This document shows positions 7,824-17,419 of a stretch of DNA of 64,000 nucleotides, one piece after another (the stretch's first letter is position 1; each line of letters starts with the position of its first letter). Position numbers and translations under genes: made by a program. This DNA comes from Bradyrhizobium betae (GTDB lineage: Bacteria; Pseudomonadota; Alphaproteobacteria; Rhizobiales; Xanthobacteraceae), in assembly GCF_004123905.1 (NCBI RefSeq), contig NZ_MZXW01000042.1:21861-85860 (forward strand), read 5' to 3'. The notes below the pieces were generated by a model. The model worked only from the letters and a program-made list of their open reading frames with translations. It was not told where the DNA came from and did not search any database.

Positions 7824-7890
7824 TTTCGCTTGTTGTCGTCTATCTTTCATCTTGCTTTCGTTTTTTGGTGTGATCTAATCAAAAACGAAA
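7824..7890. promoter_or_regulatory. Probable GlpR operator upstream of glpD
   Basis: A near-perfect inverted repeat, TTTCGTTTTTTG (7856-7867) and CAAAAACGAAA (7880-7890), lies 35 bases before glpD, with a further TTTCG at 7824-7828. DeoR-family GlpR operators commonly contain TTCG/CGAA half sites, so this is the natural GlpR target. The region between the divergent antitoxin gene and glpD is otherwise AT-richer than its surroundings. Confidence 0.65.
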
Positions 7891-7924
7891 GTAGCCACTC
7901 GACGGAACGAGTGGTCGCCGGGGG

Positions 7925-9475
7925 ATGCGTCTGTTGGAGCGGATTTTCGACCTCGCCATCATTGGAGGCGGTGTTAACGGCTGTGGCATCGCGCGTGACG
8001 CGGTGGGCCGCGGCAACAGTGTTTTCCTGTGCGAAATGAACGATCTGGCGAGCGGGACGTCGTCCTGGTCGACAAAGCTGGTGCACGGCGGCCTGCGCTA
8101 TCTCGAATATTACGAGTTTCGCCTGGTCCGCGAGGCGCTGATCGAGCGCGAGATCCTCTGGGGCATCGCGCCCCACATCATCCGTCCCCTGCGTTTCGTT
8201 TTGCCGCATCACGCCGGTCTGCGCCCGGCCTGGCTGCTGCGTCTCGGCCTCTTTCTCTATGACCACATCGGCGGCCGCCACCTCCTGCCGGCGACCCGTT
8301 CGGTCGATCTGCGGCGCGACGAGGTTGGCAAGCCGCTGATCCCGAATCGCTACAGCCGCGCGTTTGAATATTCCGACTGTTTCGTCGACGACGCCCGCCT
8401 CGTCGTGCTCAATGCGCGCGATGCCGCCGACAAGGGCGCCGAGATTCGCACCCGCACCCGTGCAACCGATATCAAGCAGTCCAACGGCCTCTGGACCGTC
8501 AGCATGGTCAACACGCTGACCGGCGAGCGTTCGCAGATCCAGGCGAAGGCGCTGGTCAATGCGGGCGGCCCCTGGGTCGAGGACGTGCTCGGCCGAGGTG
8601 CCGGCGTCAACGCGAAAGCCAAGGTGCGCCTGGTGCAAGGCTCGCACATCGTCGTGAAAAAACTCTACGACCACGACCGCGCCTACATGTTCCAGAACGC
8701 CGACGGCCGTATCATCTTCGTGATCCCGTACCAGGACGACTTTACGCTGATCGGCACGACCGATCGCGATTACGACGGCGACCCCGCCAAGGTGAAGGCA
8801 ACGCCGGAGGAGATCGAGTATCTCTGCAAGGCGGCGAGCGAATATCTGGCCAAGCCGGTGACATCCGACGACGTGGTCTGGACCTATTCCGGCGTGCGGC
8901 CGCTCTATGACGACGGCGCCAGCGAAGCCAAGGCCGCAACCCGCGACTACGTGTTCGAGCTCGACACGCCCGGCGGCTCTCCGCTGCTCTCGATCTATGG
9001 CGGCAAGATCACGACCTACCGCCGGCTCGCGGAAGAGGCGCTGGAACGGCTTTCGCCCTATCTCCGCAGCGCGAAAGCGCGCGAGGGCTGGACCGGGAAA
9101 TGGCCGCTGCCGGGCGGCGACATGAATGTATCCGACATCGACGGGCTGATCGCCGAGCTCCGGCGCGGCTATCCTTTCCTCAGCCACGAGCATGCGCGCC
9201 GTCTCGCACGGGCCTATGGCACCCGCGCCATCAAGCTGCTTGGTGACGCCAAATCGGCTGCCGATCTTGGCCAGTCCTTCGGCTCCACCTTGACCGAACG
9301 CGAGGTCCGCTATCTCATGGCCAACGAGTGGGCCGTCACCGCCGAGGACATCGTCTGGCGCCGCTCGAAACTCGGCCTGCGACTATCTGCCGACGAGATT
9401 GCCGCGCTTGACGACTGGATCAGGACCCACGCCGTGTCGCAAAGTCCCCTGCTGGAAGCGGGAGGACGCTCATGA
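7925..9475 (+). CDS. glpD: Glycerol-3-phosphate dehydrogenase, FAD-dependent (aerobic)
   Basis: A 516-residue GlpD. It opens with the FAD Rossmann motif DLAIIGGGVNGCGIARD (glycines 14-19), followed by GTSSWSTKLVHGGLRYLEYYEF, the family's substrate and flavin signature. The C-terminal half contains WTYSGVRPLYDD and SIYGGKITTYRRLAE. It oxidises sn-glycerol-3-phosphate to dihydroxyacetone phosphate and passes electrons to the quinone pool at the inner membrane. Its stop overlaps the glpS start (ATGA), tying it to the glycerol transporter genes. Regulation by GlpR is expected through the inverted repeat just upstream. Confidence 0.95.
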   Translation: MRLLERIFDLAIIGGGVNGCGIARDAVGRGNSVFLCEMNDLASGTSSWSTKLVHGGLRYLEYYEFRLVREALIEREILWGIAPHIIRPLRFVLPHHAGLRPAWLLRLGLFLYDHIGGRHLLPATRSVDLRRDEVGKPLIPNRYSRAFEYSDCFVDDARLVVLNARDAADKGAEIRTRTRATDIKQSNGLWTVSMVNTLTGERSQIQAKALVNAGGPWVEDVLGRGAGVNAKAKVRLVQGSHIVVKKLYDHDRAYMFQNADGRIIFVIPYQDDFTLIGTTDRDYDGDPAKVKATPEEIEYLCKAASEYLAKPVTSDDVVWTYSGVRPLYDDGASEAKAATRDYVFELDTPGGSPLLSIYGGKITTYRRLAEEALERLSPYLRSAKAREGWTGKWPLPGGDMNVSDIDGLIAELRRGYPFLSHEHARRLARAYGTRAIKLLGDAKSAADLGQSFGSTLTEREVRYLMANEWAVTAEDIVWRRSKLGLRLSADEIAALDDWIRTHAVSQSPLLEAGGRS

Positions 9476-10548
9476 GCGTGACACTCGATCACGTGTCCCG
9501 GACCGTCGATGGTATCGAGCACATCCGCGATGTCTCGCTGACGCTTGAGAGCGGCACGCTCAACGTGCTGCTCGGGCCGACGCTGTCGGGCAAGACCTCG
9601 ATCATGCGACTGCTCGCCGGCCTCGACAAGCCGACGTCGGGCAAGGTGCTGGTCAACGGCAAGGACGTCACCGGCGCCGACGTGCGCAAGCGTTCGGTCG
9701 CGATGGTCTATCAGCAGTTCATCAACTACCCCTCGCTCACGGTCTATGAGAATATCGCCTCGCCGTTGCGCGTGCAGGGCAAGCCGCGTGACGAGATCGA
9801 GACGCGCGTAGCAGAGGCCGCAAAGCTGCTGCGGCTCGAGCCGTTCCTGAAGCGCACGCCGCTGCAACTCTCCGGCGGCCAGCAGCAGCGCACCGCGATC
9901 GCGCGCGCGCTGGTCAAGGGCGCCGATCTCGTGCTGCTCGACGAGCCGCTCGCCAATCTCGACTACAAGCTGCGCGAAGAGCTGCGCGCAGAGCTGCCGC
10001 GCATCTTCGAGGCTTCGGGTGCGATCTTCGTCTATGCCACCACCGAGCCGACCGAAGCGCTGCTGCTCGGCGGCAACACGGTGTGCATGTGGGAAGGAAA
10101 GGCGCTCCAGATCGGCGAGACCGCCAATGTCTATCGCCGTCCGCAGACGCTGCGCGTCGCGCAGGTGTTTTCCGATCCGCCGCTCAATCTGGTCGGCATC
10201 GAGAAGAAGAACGGCTCCGTGCAATATGCCGGCGGCGCGGCATCGCCGGCCTCCGGTCTCTATTCGTCGCTGGCCGACGGCGCCTATCGCGTCGGCTTCC
10301 GCGCGCACCAGCTTGCGCTTGCCAATGGCGAGGCCGACCGCCACGCCTTCCACGCCACGGTGACGGTGACCGAGATCACCGGTTCGGAGAGCTTTGTGCA
10401 TTTGACCCGCGACGGTTCGAACTGGGTGGCGGTGCTGCACGGCGTGCACGAGTTCGAGCCCGGCCAGATGCTGGACGCCGTGCTCGATCCCAACGATGTC
10501 TTCGTGTTCGACGCGGCCGATCGCCTCGTCGCGGCACCTGTTACTTGA
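9472..10548 (+). CDS. glpS: Glycerol ABC transporter ATP-binding protein GlpS
   Basis: A 358-residue MalK-type ATPase: nucleotide-binding domain to about residue 235, then an OB-fold regulatory domain. Walker A is the unusual GPTLSGKTS, the ABC signature is a full LSGGQQQR, and Walker B is LVLLDEPLANLD; the switch region reads ATTEPTEALL, with Thr in place of the usual switch His. Order and family match the rhizobial glycerol importer GlpSTPQUV. It should pair with GlpT on the cytoplasmic face of GlpPQ. The start overlaps the glpD stop. Confidence 0.9.
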   Translation: MSVTLDHVSRTVDGIEHIRDVSLTLESGTLNVLLGPTLSGKTSIMRLLAGLDKPTSGKVLVNGKDVTGADVRKRSVAMVYQQFINYPSLTVYENIASPLRVQGKPRDEIETRVAEAAKLLRLEPFLKRTPLQLSGGQQQRTAIARALVKGADLVLLDEPLANLDYKLREELRAELPRIFEASGAIFVYATTEPTEALLLGGNTVCMWEGKALQIGETANVYRRPQTLRVAQVFSDPPLNLVGIEKKNGSVQYAGGAASPASGLYSSLADGAYRVGFRAHQLALANGEADRHAFHATVTVTEITGSESFVHLTRDGSNWVAVLHGVHEFEPGQMLDAVLDPNDVFVFDAADRLVAAPVT

Positions 10549-10560
10549 GGGAGATGCGAT

Positions 10561-11646
10561 ATGGCCCGCATTGACCTCGTCGATCTCGCCCACTCCTACG
10601 GTGGCAATGATGCGCCGCAGGAGACTTTCGCGCTGAAGCCGGTCACCATGACCTGGCGGCAGGGCGGCGCCTATGCGTTGCTCGGCCCGTCCGGTTGCGG
10701 CAAGACCACGCTGCTCAACGTCATCTCCGGCATCATCACGCCGTCGCGCGGGAAAATCCTGTTCGACGAGGTGGACATCACACCGCTGTCGACCCAGAAG
10801 CGCAACATCGCCCAGGTGTTCCAGTTTCCGGTGATCTACGACACCATGACAGTGGGACAGAACCTGGCGTTTCCGCTGAAGAACCGTGGCGTGCCGAAGG
10901 CCGAGATCGACAAGCGCGTCGCCGAGATCGGCCGCCTGCTCGACCTCGAACCCTATCTGAACCGCAAGGCGACGCGGCTCACCGCCGACGCCAAGCAGAA
11001 GATTTCGCTTGGCCGCGGCCTGGTCCGCTCCGACGTCGCCGCCGTCCTGTTCGACGAGCCGCTGACCGTGATCGATCCCGAGCTGAAATGGCAGCTTCGC
11101 TCCAAGCTGAAGGCGCTGCATCGCGAGCTCGACCTCACGATGATCTACGTCACCCATGACCAGACCGAGGCGCTGACCTTTGCCGACACCGTTGTCGTCA
11201 TGCATGACGGCCGCGTGGTGCAGAGCGGCACGCCGGCCGAGCTGTTCGACAAGCCGGCGCATACTTTCGTCGGCTATTTCATCGGCTCGCCCGGCATGAA
11301 CATCATTCCGGCCGAGGTGAGGGGACGCGAGGCGCGCATCGACGGCCACGTCATCGCGCTCAACCGCGCTTACGACAATCTGCCCGCGGGCGCCAAGATC
11401 GAGATCGGCGTGCGCCCCGAATTCGTCGATGCCGTCACGCCTGCGCCCGGCCTGCTCACGTCAAAAATCGAGCGCATCGACGATCTCGGCCGCATCCGCT
11501 TCGCGCGCGTGCGCGTCGGTGACGCAAAACTCGCCGCGCGCGCGCCAAACGGCTTCACCAGCTCCGATGGCAGTGCTGGGCTGAAATTCGATCCGGCGCA
11601 CATCCACGTCTATGCCGACAGCCGTCTGGTGGAGGGAGCCGCCTGA
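10561..11646 (+). CDS. glpT: Glycerol ABC transporter ATP-binding protein GlpT
   Basis: A 361-residue partner ATPase of GlpS. Walker A is canonical (GPSGCGKTT), Walker B is VLFDEPLTVID, and the switch YVTHDQTEAL is intact, but the signature motif is degenerate: RLTADAKQK replaces LSGGQ. A GlpS-GlpT heterodimer would therefore have one complete site and one abnormal one. A C-terminal OB/TOBE-like region follows residue 240. It starts 12 bases after glpS, and its stop shares one base with the glpP start (TGATG). Confidence 0.9.
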   Translation: MARIDLVDLAHSYGGNDAPQETFALKPVTMTWRQGGAYALLGPSGCGKTTLLNVISGIITPSRGKILFDEVDITPLSTQKRNIAQVFQFPVIYDTMTVGQNLAFPLKNRGVPKAEIDKRVAEIGRLLDLEPYLNRKATRLTADAKQKISLGRGLVRSDVAAVLFDEPLTVIDPELKWQLRSKLKALHRELDLTMIYVTHDQTEALTFADTVVVMHDGRVVQSGTPAELFDKPAHTFVGYFIGSPGMNIIPAEVRGREARIDGHVIALNRAYDNLPAGAKIEIGVRPEFVDAVTPAPGLLTSKIERIDDLGRIRFARVRVGDAKLAARAPNGFTSSDGSAGLKFDPAHIHVYADSRLVEGAA

Positions 11647-12619
11647 TGGACAAGACCGTCAACCAAAAAGCCTGGTTCCTGGTGCTGCCGGTGTTCCTGG
11701 TCGTCGCCTTCTCCGCGGTGCTCCCGCTGATGACGGTGGTGAATTATTCGATGCAGGACACGTTCGGCAACAACCAGTTCTTCTGGAACGGCGTCGGCTG
11801 GTTCAAGGAGCTGCTCGATCCCTCGACCGATCTCGGCGGCCGCTTCCTCGCCTCGCTCGGCCGAAACCTGTTCTTCTCGATGGTGATCCTCGCGATCGAG
11901 GTGCCGCTCGGCATCGTCATCGCACTGTCGATGCCGCGCCAGGGCTGGACGGTCGCGGCCTGCCTCGTGATCCTCGCACTGCCGCTGCTGATTCCGTGGA
12001 ACGTGGTCGGCACGATCTGGCAGATCTTTGGCCGGCCCGACATCGGCCTGATGGGCTATACGCTCAATGCGATGGGCTTCGATTACAATTACGTCTCCAA
12101 CGCCATCGACGCCTGGGTCACCGTCATCGTGATGGACGTCTGGCACTGGACCAGCCTCGTCGCGCTGCTCTGCTACGCCGGCCTGAAGTCGATTCCCGAA
12201 GCCTATTACCAGGCCGCGCAGATCGACGGCGCCTCGCGCTGGGCCGTGTTCAAGGCGATCCAGCTGCCGAAGATGAACCGCGTGCTGCTGATCGCGGTGC
12301 TGCTGCGCTTCATGGACTCGTTCATGATCTACACCGAACCGTTCGTCGTCACCGGCGGCGGCCCCGGCAACTCCACGACCTTCGTGTCGATCGAGCTCGT
12401 CAAGATCGCGCTCGGCCAGTTCGATCTCGGCAAGGCCGCAGCACTCTCGCTGGTCTACAACCTCATCATTCTGATCGTCTGCTGGATCTTCTACACCGTC
12501 ATGACCAATGCGGGCGCCGAACGTAAAGTCCAGGCGGAGAGTGAGCCAGCGGTGGAGCCCAAGCCTTCGTCCGGGCTAAAGCCCGTGCCCGCGCTCAAGC
12601 CAAAGGAAGGAGTGGCCTG

Positions 12620-12620
<1 letters not shown>
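11646..12620 (+). CDS. glpP: Glycerol ABC transporter permease GlpP
   Basis: A 324-residue MalF-type inner-membrane permease with about six hydrophobic segments, the first at residues 10-32. The EAA loop that docks on the ATPase is visible as EAYYQAAQIDGASRWAVFKAIQLP. The last 30 residues are Pro/Lys-rich and probably cytoplasmic. It should form the glycerol channel together with GlpQ. One-base stop/start overlaps join it to glpT and glpQ. Confidence 0.92.
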
Positions 12621-13426
<806 letters not shown>

Positions 13427-13437
13427 GGGAGGCATCA

Positions 13438-13767
13438 ATGGAATCTATTGCATGGATGGCCTGGACGCCGCCGACGGCGATCTTCTTCGCCGCGCTCGCC
13501 TCCACCCTCGCGGTCATGACATACCTCGCCGCGGTCTATCCCGAGGCCGAGCGCGTCGGCGTGCTGCGTATTCCGACCACGCGCGGCGATCGCCTGTTCG
13601 TCTCGCTGATCACGGCGGCGGTCATTCACCTCTTGTGGATCGCCTTTGTCGGTACTGACGCGCTTGCCTCGCTGCCGATCGGCGAGGACGGTTTTGAGAT
13701 TTCGAGCCTGTGGCTCGCTTCAGGAATTTCGCTGGCCACGGCCGTGCTCATCTTCCGCACGGTCTGA
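13438..13767 (+). CDS. glpU: DUF2160 small membrane protein GlpU
   Basis: A 109-residue integral membrane protein (DUF2160) with about three hydrophobic segments: PPTAIFFAALASTLAVMTYLAA, LFVSLITAAVIHLLWIAF and SLWLASGISLATAVLIF (each given only in part here as motif regions). In rhizobial glycerol operons a gene of this type always sits between the permease and the binding protein. It may stabilise or gate the transporter; its biochemical role is not known to me. ATG 13438 follows GGGAGG. Confidence 0.85.
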   Translation: MESIAWMAWTPPTAIFFAALASTLAVMTYLAAVYPEAERVGVLRIPTTRGDRLFVSLITAAVIHLLWIAFVGTDALASLPIGEDGFEISSLWLASGISLATAVLIFRTV

Positions 13768-13843
13768 CGCTCGCGAAGGAACGGCCAGATCCGGGGGCAA
13801 TCCGGGTCTGTATAAAAGTTTGTCGCTGCAACGGAGGAACAAC

Positions 13844-15652
13844 ATGCGACAGTTTAGGAGAAGGGAACGTCCATTGACCAAGAATAGCTTCAAGAATGGC
13901 TTTCTGACCATGTCCAGCGCCGCCGCAATCATTGCGGTGTCGTTCGCCGTCTCGGCGCCGGTCCGCGCCGCCGACGACGCCGCGATCCAGAAGTGGATTG
14001 CGGAATTCCAGCCCTCGACGATCTCGAAGGACGACCAGAAGAAGGAACTGGAGTGGTTCGCCAAGGCCGCCGAGCCCTTCAAGGGCATGGAGATCAACGT
14101 CGTCTCCGAGACCATCACGACCCACGAATACGAATCGCAGACGCTGGCCAAGGCGTTCTCCGAGCTCACCGGCATCAAGCTCAAGCACGACATCATCCAG
14201 GAAGGTGACGTCGTCGAGAAGCTGCAGACCCAGATGCAGTCCGGCAAGAACGTCTATGACGGCTGGATCAACGACAGCGACCTGATCGGCACGCACTTCC
14301 GCTACGGCAGCACGATCGCGCTGTCGGACTACATGACCGGCGAGGGCAAGGACGTCACCGATCCCATGCTCGACGTCAACGACTTCATCGGAAAGTCGTT
14401 CGGCACTGCGCCGGACGGCAAGCTCTATCAGCTGCCCGACCAGCAGTTCGCCAACCTCTACTGGTTCCGCTACGACTGGTTCACCAACCCCGACTACAAG
14501 GCCAAGTTCAAGGCCAAGTATGGCTACGAGCTCGGCGTTCCCGTGAACTGGTCGGCCTATGAGGACATCGCCGAGTTCTTCACGAACGACATCAAGGAGA
14601 TCAACGGCGTCAAGGTCTACGGCCATATGGATTATGGCAAGAAGGACCCCTCGCTCGGCTGGCGTTTCACCGACGCCTGGCTGTCGATGGCCGGCAACGG
14701 CGACAAGGGCATCCCGAACGGTCTGCCGGTCGACGAATGGGGCATCCGCATGGAAGGCTGCCGTCCGGTCGGCTCCAGCGTGGAGCGTGGTGGCGACACC
14801 AACGGTCCGGCTGCGGTCTACTCGATCACCAAGTACCTCGAGTGGATGAAGAAGTATGCTCCGCCGCAGGCTCAGGGCATGACCTTCTCCGAGTCGGGTC
14901 CGGTGCCGGCGCAGGGCAACATCGCCCAGCAGATGTTCTGGTACACCGCCTTCACCGCCGACATGGTGAAGCCGGGCATCGCCGTGATGAACGCGGACGG
15001 TACGCCGAAATGGCGTATGGCTCCGTCGCCGCACGGCTCGTACTGGAAGGAAGGCATGAAGCTCGGCTACCAGGACGCGGGCTCGCTCACGCTTCTGAAG
15101 TCGACCCCGGCGGACCGCCGCAAGGCAGCCTGGCTCTATCTCCAGTTCATCGTCTCCAAGACGGTCAGCCTGAAGAAGAGCCATGTCGGTCTCACCTTCA
15201 TCCGTGAATCCGACATCTGGGACAAGTCGTTTACCGAGCGCGCGCCGAAGCTTGGCGGCCTGATCGAGTTCTACCGCTCGCCCGCGCGCGTGCAGTGGAC
15301 CCCGACCGGCAACAACGTGCCTGACTATCCGAAGCTCGCGCAGCTGTGGTGGCAGAACATCGGCGATGCGTCGTCCGGTACGAAGACGCCGCAGCAGGCG
15401 ATGGATGCACTCGCGGCCGCTCAGGACTCCGTGATGGAGCGCCTCGAGAAGTCGGGCGTGCAGGGCGCCTGCGGTCCGAAGCTGCACAAGAAGGAATCGG
15501 CCGAGTTCTGGTTCGCCAAGGCCCAGAAGGACGGCACGATTGCTCCGCAGCGCAAGCTCGCCAACGAGAAGCCGAAGGGCGAGACGGTCGACTACGACAC
15601 GCTGATCAAGTCGTGGCCGGCGACCCCGCCCAAGCGCGCCTCGCTCCAGTAA
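13844..15652 (+). CDS. glpV: Glycerol ABC transporter substrate-binding protein GlpV
   Basis: A 602-residue periplasmic binding protein, larger than most maltose-type members, as expected for the glycerol importer. An N-terminal signal with basic residues (MRQFRRRERPLTKNSFK), a hydrophobic core (AAAIIAVSFAVSAPV) and a cleavage site near VRAADD is present. The mature part has Trp/Tyr-rich ligand segments such as NLYWFRYDWF. ATG 13844 is preceded by GGAGG. It is the last gene of the operon and is followed after 21 bases by a strong terminator. Confidence 0.92.
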   Translation: MRQFRRRERPLTKNSFKNGFLTMSSAAAIIAVSFAVSAPVRAADDAAIQKWIAEFQPSTISKDDQKKELEWFAKAAEPFKGMEINVVSETITTHEYESQTLAKAFSELTGIKLKHDIIQEGDVVEKLQTQMQSGKNVYDGWINDSDLIGTHFRYGSTIALSDYMTGEGKDVTDPMLDVNDFIGKSFGTAPDGKLYQLPDQQFANLYWFRYDWFTNPDYKAKFKAKYGYELGVPVNWSAYEDIAEFFTNDIKEINGVKVYGHMDYGKKDPSLGWRFTDAWLSMAGNGDKGIPNGLPVDEWGIRMEGCRPVGSSVERGGDTNGPAAVYSITKYLEWMKKYAPPQAQGMTFSESGPVPAQGNIAQQMFWYTAFTADMVKPGIAVMNADGTPKWRMAPSPHGSYWKEGMKLGYQDAGSLTLLKSTPADRRKAAWLYLQFIVSKTVSLKKSHVGLTFIRESDIWDKSFTERAPKLGGLIEFYRSPARVQWTPTGNNVPDYPKLAQLWWQNIGDASSGTKTPQQAMDALAAAQDSVMERLEKSGVQGACGPKLHKKESAEFWFAKAQKDGTIAPQRKLANEKPKGETVDYDTLIKSWPATPPKRASLQ

Positions 15653-15673
15653 GGCAAGGTTCACGCATCGACG

Positions 15674-15708
15674 AAAGGCCGGGAGCGATCCCGGCCTTTT
15701 TTCTTTTT
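15674..15708 (+). terminator. Rho-independent terminator after glpV
   Basis: An 11-bp perfect stem (AAAGGCCGGGA / TCCCGGCCTTT) around a GCGA loop is followed by a T-rich run interrupted by one C. It lies 21 bases after the glpV stop. The same stem and loop recur at 23227-23252. Confidence 0.92.
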
Positions 15709-15734
15709 GTGGTGTCGTACGCTGTCTCCCCACC

Positions 15735-15804
15735 TCATTGCGAGCGCAGCGAAGCAATCGAGGAATCTTTCCGCGGAGGGATTGCTTCGCTGCGCTCGCA
15801 ATGA
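15735..15804. repeat. Long perfect palindromic repeat, cgtcattgcgagcg family
   Basis: The arms at 15735-15758 and 15781-15804 are exact inverse complements over 24 bases, with a 22-base loop containing TCTTTCCGCGGAGG. Related elements lie at 23285-23401, 35751-35836 and 41917-41995, with a decayed copy at 30586-30658. All are intergenic. Confidence 0.9.
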
Positions 15805-15845
15805 CGACGGAGGCGCGTCCCCGCGACGCAGGCGGACACCCCCGC

Positions 15846-15913
15846 TTGACTCCCTGTCATACCGAATTCATAGTTACCATAATGCGATTGAAGTAATCGT
15901 ATTTCGATTACTT
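15846..15913 (+). promoter_or_regulatory. Promoter and palindromic operator of the IclR-linked operon
   Basis: TTGACT (15846-15851) and CATAGT (15869-15874) are 17 bases apart and form a plausible sigma-70 promoter. Just downstream is a perfect inverted repeat, AAGTAATCG (15891-15899) and CGATTACTT (15905-15913), around a 5-base spacer. The position suits a repressor site, and the IclR regulator encoded at the end of the operon is the obvious candidate. Confidence 0.6.
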
Positions 15914-15959
15914 GCGCGAAAGCCGTTGGGCCAGCGTCGGCCCGTTCCGGAGGCTGCTG

Positions 15960-17415
15960 ATGGCATTGATCGAGGCGTTCAAGCGATTGCTGGGCGACGC
16001 GGCCGTGCTGACGCGCGAGGAGGACCTCGCGGGCCTTACCGAGGATTGGCGCGGCCGTTACCAGGCGCCGGCGCTCTGCGCGGTTCTGCCGTCCAGCACC
16101 GAGCAGGTCGCCGCCATCGTCCTGCTCTGCGTCGCGGACGGCACGCCCGTGCTGCCGCAGGGCGGCAACACCAGCCTGTGCGGCGGCGCGACGCCGACAG
16201 GGCAGGCCGCCCGTGATCGTCGCGCTGACGCGCATGCGGAAAATCCGCTCGCTCGATCCCATCAACAACACCATGGTGGTCGACGCCGGCTGCGTGCTTG
16301 CGACGATTCAGGAGACGGCCGTGGCGGCGGGCCGGTTCTATCCGGTCAGTCTCGGCGCCGAGGGCTCGTGCCAGATCGGCGGCAACATCGCCACCAATGC
16401 CGGCGGCACCGGCGTGCTGCGCTACGGCAATACGCGCGATAACGTGCTCGGCCTCGAGGTCGTGCTGCCGGACGGCAGGATCTGGGACGGCCTCTACGCG
16501 TTGCGCAAGAACAACACCGGCTACGACCTCAAGCATCTCTTCATCGGCTCCGAGGGGACGCTTGGCATCATCACCGGCGCGGTACTGAAGCTGCATCCGC
16601 TGCCGACGGCGGAGGCTGTGGCTTGGCTTGCGGTCGACAGTCCGCAAGCGGCCCTCGACGTGCTCGGCCTGTTCCAGGCCGCCTGCAATTCGCGGCTCTC
16701 GGCCTTCGAGCTGATGAACGCGAAGCAGATCGCGCTCGTGCTCGAGCAGGTGCCGGGTCGGCGTTGTCCGGTCGCGCAAATCGACAGCTGGCACGTCCTC
16801 GTCGAACTGTCGGACACCGGCGATGCCGGCGCGCTCGCGGCGACGATGCAGACGGTGCTCGAACAGGCGCTCGAGGCGGGGCTCGTCAGCGACGGCGTGG
16901 TCGCCGCGAGCGAGGCGCAGCGCAAGGCAATGTGGCTGGTGCGTCACAGCGTGTCGGAAGCCAACAAGAAGGCCGGTGTCGGCCTCACCTCGGACAGCGC
17001 GGTCCCGGTGTCGGCGGTGCCCGCCTTCATCGCGCAGGCCATGAGTGCGGTCCACGCCATCATCCCGGATCTGCCGTTCGTCATCGTCGGCCATATGGGT
17101 GACGGCAACGTCCATCTCATTCCGTTCTTCAGCTTCGCGCAGTGGGATGCCCTGGACGATCGCGACGTGGTCTCCGAACGCATCCGCCATGCCGTCAACG
17201 ATGTCGCGGCCTCGCTCCGCGGCACTTTCAGCGCCGAGCACGGCGTCGGCCGGACGCTGATGGAGCAGATGTCCCGCTACAAGCAGCCGGTCGAGCTCGC
17301 GCTGATGCGCGCCGTCAAGCAGGCGTTCGATCCGTCGGGCCTGTTCAATCCCGGCCACGTGCTGCCGCCATCCGCATCGTCACGACCAACCGCAACATCG
17401 TCGAGAGGGGACTGA
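15960..17415 (+). pseudogene. FAD-binding oxidase (GlcD / D-lactate dehydrogenase family), frameshifted
   Basis: Two overlapping frames make one FAD-linked hydroxyacid dehydrogenase of about 484 residues. The first frame, from ATG 15960 behind GGAGG, gives the PCMH-type FAD motif PQGGNTSLCGG; at about 16203-16206 the homology moves to the frame ending at 17415, which continues VIVALTRMRKIR, GGNIATNAGG, FIGSEGTLGIIT and the C-terminal metal/substrate motif GHMGDGNVH and FSAEHGVGR. One extra base (GGGCAGGCCG where GGGCGGCCG would keep frame) explains the break. Everything else is intact, so this is either a very recent mutation or a sequencing error. Members oxidise D-2-hydroxyacids to 2-oxoacids; it heads an uptake operon. 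Confidence 0.8.
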
Positions 17416-17419
17416 AGCC

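Noticed and set aside
9310..11349. 679-residue minus-strand frame
   Set aside because: Mirror of glpS and glpT; composition is typical of antisense high-GC frames.
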